Program-made: the position numbers and the translations under genes
Assembly (NCBI GenBank): GCA_963726065.1
Contig: CAVSAU010000011.1
Coordinates: forward strand, 1 to 64,000
Direction: 5' to 3'
From: Neomesorhizobium sp963726065
GTDB taxonomy: Bacteria > Pseudomonadota > Alphaproteobacteria > Rhizobiales > Rhizobiaceae
DNA length: 64,000 nucleotides
Part shown: one piece after another, positions 62,910-64,000 of the stretch
How the letters are laid out: each line of letters starts with the position of its first letter
Numbering within the stretch: the first letter of the stretch is position 1
The notes under the pieces: generated by a model
Databases searched by the model: none
Seen by the model: only the letters and a program-made list of their open reading frames with translations
Told to the model about the DNA's origin: nothing

Positions 62910-62936
62910 GGAACGGAACATCGCGTGATCCGTTCC
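62910..62936. promoter_or_regulatory. Inverted repeat in the sodC leader
   Basis: GGAACGGA (62910-62917), 11-base spacer, TCCGTTCC (62929-62936), exact. It ends 37 bp before the sodC ATG and could be an operator, a hairpin or a dispersed palindrome. Confidence 0.4.
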
Positions 62937-62973
62937 ACCTGTGGGGGAACCTAATCCTGAGGAGAAAATTCTG

Positions 62974-63504
62974 ATGCCATTGTTGTTGCGTATTGCTGCC
63001 ATTGCCACCCTTTATGTGTGGCCACTTGCCGTTCACGCGCAGGATGCGACGACGGCCAGCGCCACCGCGAAGATGATGGACCAGGACGGCAAGGAGACAG
63101 GCACCGTCACCTTCAAGACAACGCCGTCAGGCAAGATCTGGATCATCGCCGAGATGGCTGGCATCGCTGCCGGCGCGCACGGTTTCCACATCCACGAGAC
63201 AGGCAAATGCGATGCGGCCGATGGCTTCAAGTCGGCGGGCGGCCACTACACCGGCGGCATGAAGCATGGCGTTATGACCGAAGGCGGACCGCATGCCGGC
63301 GATCTGCCCAACGTCAACGCATCGAGCGAGGGGGTGGTGAAGGCGGAGTTCTTCAGCGACGGGTTTTCGCTCGGCGAAGGTGGCAAGTACCCGCTCGGCG
63401 ACCCCGATGGCTCGGCGGTCGTCCTGCACGCGCAACCCGACGACTACACCACGCAGCCGACCGGCGATGCCGGCGACCGGCTCGCCTGCGGGGTGATCGA
63501 ATAG
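62974..63504 (+). CDS. sodC: Periplasmic Cu/Zn superoxide dismutase
   Basis: A 176-aa enzyme that dismutates superoxide in the periplasm. Signal peptide LLLRIAAIATLYVWPLAVHAQ. Metal motif HGFHIHETGKCDAADGFKSAGGHYTGG supplies Cu His and Zn His; GDPDGSAVVLHAQPDDY carries the remaining Cu His, and DRLACGVIE the disulphide Cys near the C-terminus. GAGGAG lies 8 nt before the ATG at 62974. Confidence 0.94.
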   Translation: MPLLLRIAAIATLYVWPLAVHAQDATTASATAKMMDQDGKETGTVTFKTTPSGKIWIIAEMAGIAAGAHGFHIHETGKCDAADGFKSAGGHYTGGMKHGVMTEGGPHAGDLPNVNASSEGVVKAEFFSDGFSLGEGGKYPLGDPDGSAVVLHAQPDDYTTQPTGDAGDRLACGVIE

Positions 63505-63607
63505 ACCAACATCGGTCGACCGACCGGACGCGTATTGCCCGCAGCGTGCTGGGTGGTCATTACGTTCCCGATCGTCGGGTGGGCCGGCATCTTATCGCCA
63601 ACCTCAT

Positions 63608-63642
63608 GGCATGAATCCTTGGGCCAAGGCTAGGGATGACGA
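63608..63642 (-). repeat. Dispersed intergenic element, inverted copy
   Basis: Read on the minus strand it starts TTCGTCATCC and ends AAGGATTCATGCC, the same ends as the element at 63697. It is short, perhaps truncated. Confidence 0.45.
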
Positions 63643-63696
63643 ATGCAGGGAGGTTCATGGCAAATCACAACATCTGCGATTGGCGGCAACACCCCT

Positions 63697-63764
63697 CCGC
63701 TTCGTCATCCTCGGGCGGAGCAGGCCGAAGGCCGTCGCGCAGACCCGGGAATCGATGCCGTGAC
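63697..63764 (+). repeat. Dispersed intergenic element
   Basis: CTTCGTCATCCTCGGGCGGA up to AATCGATGCCGTGAC. This kind of GC-rich element recurs between genes in Mesorhizobium-like genomes as I know them. It faces the copy at 63608. Confidence 0.5.
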
Positions 63765-63778
63765 AGAGCGGCAGTGCG

Positions 63779-63862
63779 AATGCGGTGCTGGTCAAGCAGC
63801 GCACGCAACTGGTCAACTTGATCCGCGGCCTGTTGGCCGAGTTCGGCATCGAGCCCCACTAA
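63779..63862 (+). pseudogene. IS110-family transposase fragment
   Basis: A 27-codon frame reading VLVKQRTQLVNLIRGLLAEF and ending in GIEPH, which matches the middle of IS110/IS1111 transposases (LVKQRTQLxNxxRGxLAEFGI). There is no N-terminal RuvC part upstream and a stop follows directly. It is a remnant. Confidence 0.55.
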
Positions 63863-64000
63863 TCCACATCGCAGGTCGCGGGTTTTGGTTTGGGCTTTTC
63901 CCTATTACAAACGGCCATCCCCGGATCATATCCGTCACGGCAAGGACATCCTGTGTCGTAGCCACCATTCCCCAAACGGCTCTTCAAAGTCTGTTGCATC

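Overview
The window is GC-rich alphaproteobacterial chromosome. Gene families and gene orders (typA, a 180-kDa NAD-glutamate dehydrogenase, purH with a heparinase-like gene, rsmB and htpX, leuS-lptE, priA near a TalC-type aldolase, atpHAGDC, a CyaC-like cyclase) point to the Hyphomicrobiales, most like Mesorhizobium or a close Phyllobacteriaceae relative. Palindromic intergenic repeats of the rhizobial type occur throughout. The taxon is inferred from gene content; there is no 16S gene in the window.

Layout. 1-5.7 kb: a partial MarR regulator divergent from an M3 peptidase that carries a one-base frameshift, two small genes, then an MHS-type major facilitator transporter with an unusual internal insert and a leader hairpin. 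5.7-11.3 kb: a Tat-exported PhoD phosphatase behind a candidate PHO box, a membrane-anchored ferredoxin-adenylate cyclase fusion, and typA. 11.3-25.9 kb: mostly housekeeping (LysE exporter, UMF1 transporter, NAD-GDH, an AhpD-like protein, purH, heparinase-like, rsmB, htpX, sdhAF4-like). 25.9-34.9 kb is more accessory: a HAD phosphatase, a transglutaminase-like protein, a PepSY-like protein, a gene-poor kilobase holding a 23-codon ORF with an extreme Shine-Dalgarno sequence, an AraC regulator with a paoABC-type molybdenum aldehyde oxidoreductase operon, and two small exported proteins. 35-50.5 kb: acsA, usg, a Leu/Ile/Val-type binding protein, an aldo/keto reductase, a DHA1 exporter divergent from a LysR regulator, a Phd/VapC toxin-antitoxin pair, yggS, leuS-lptE, an acyltransferase, an FAH-family protein and a transaldolase-like aldolase. 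50.8-55.1 kb holds a frameshifted IS110 transposase, priA and a decayed AAA ATPase. 55.2-64 kb: an aspartate racemase, a small membrane protein, the F1 ATP synthase operon, an unrecognised membrane-anchored protein, sodC, and IS and repeat debris at the edge.

Functional links. acsA and atpHAGDC serve central carbon and energy metabolism. The cyclase, with a cytochrome-b-like anchor and a 2Fe-2S domain, could report quinone or redox state through cAMP. paoABC next to an AraC regulator looks like an inducible aldehyde-detoxification unit. I see no tRNA or rRNA gene, CRISPR array or prophage. The least explained items are the 23-aa peptide unit at 28.1-28.3 kb, the membrane protein at 62.05-62.88 kb, the leader hairpin of the 3.7-kb transporter and the redox cyclase.
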